From NCBI GenBank assembly GCA_945910715.1, contig CAMDZU010000101.1, positions 1 to 5,742 on the forward strand: a DNA stretch of 5,742 nucleotides, in the 5' to 3' direction. A model generated the notes under the pieces. The model saw only the letters and a program-made list of their open reading frames with translations, was not told the DNA's origin and made no database searches. Of this stretch, positions 5,740 through 5,742 are shown piece after piece. The stretch comes from an uncultured Clostridia bacterium. Lineage in GTDB: Bacteria > Bacillota > Clostridia > Oscillospirales > Ruminococcaceae. The stretch's first letter is position 1, and each line of letters begins with the position of its first letter. Both the position numbers and the translations under genes were made by a program.

Positions 5740-5742
5740 ATG
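5740..5742 (+). CDS. Start codon of a gene continuing beyond the window
   Basis: The window ends on an ATG that follows AGGAAGG (5726-5732) by 7 bases, a strong ribosome binding site at good spacing. An in-frame ATG at 5734 is only 1 base from the same site, so 5740 is the better start. Nothing of the product is visible. The promoter and cre-like operator upstream suggest a gene under carbohydrate or catabolite control. Confidence 0.65.

Noticed and set aside
1..5742. Mobile element, CRISPR array, toxin-antitoxin or phage-defence system
   Set aside because: No transposase, integrase, spaced direct repeats, tRNA-associated repeats or defence-type domains are visible; the genes are ordinary chromosomal ones.

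Overview
The window looks like a stretch of chromosome from a low-to-mid GC Firmicute of the class Clostridia, most likely near Oscillospiraceae/Ruminococcus. The reasons are a Bacillus/Clostridium-type DNA polymerase I with a decayed proofreading domain, a DUF4317 protein (a family I know essentially from Firmicutes), strong purine-rich Shine-Dalgarno sequences, and AT-rich gaps carrying sigma-A-type promoters. The genus is inference from memory of the families; no search was run.

Layout. Positions 2-2679 (+) hold a tight housekeeping run: the 3' two thirds of polA, then a small low-molecular-weight tyrosine-phosphatase-fold protein, then a RimI-type N-acetyltransferase. The gaps are 9 bp and a 4-bp ATGA overlap, so the three are probably co-transcribed. 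Positions 2680-2851 are an AT-rich gap with an extended -10 promoter and a leader that contains inverted repeats and a possible 21-codon upstream ORF. Positions 2852-4303 (+) encode a membrane chemoreceptor with almost no extracellular sensor and two HAMP units. A large hairpin at 4313-4367 separates it from a convergent gene at 4396-5526 (-), a DUF4317 protein of unknown function with a near-ideal promoter. Positions 5527-5739 are a divergent intergenic region. It ends with a second strong promoter, a LacI/CcpA-type operator just downstream of the predicted transcription start, and a strong ribosome binding site leading to a start codon in the last three bases of the window.

How they fit together. 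The first three genes concern DNA synthesis and protein modification and are probably linked by shared transcription rather than a pathway. The chemoreceptor and the DUF4317 gene look like single-gene units with their own promoters. The gene beginning at the right edge is probably under sugar or catabolite control.

The most notable points are: (1) the phosphatase-like protein keeps the nucleophilic cysteine but has lost both the P-loop arginine and the general-acid aspartate, so it looks like a pseudophosphatase; (2) the structured chemoreceptor leader with its small ORF; (3) the promoter/operator at the right edge. I see no mobile element, CRISPR array, tRNA, rRNA or defence system.
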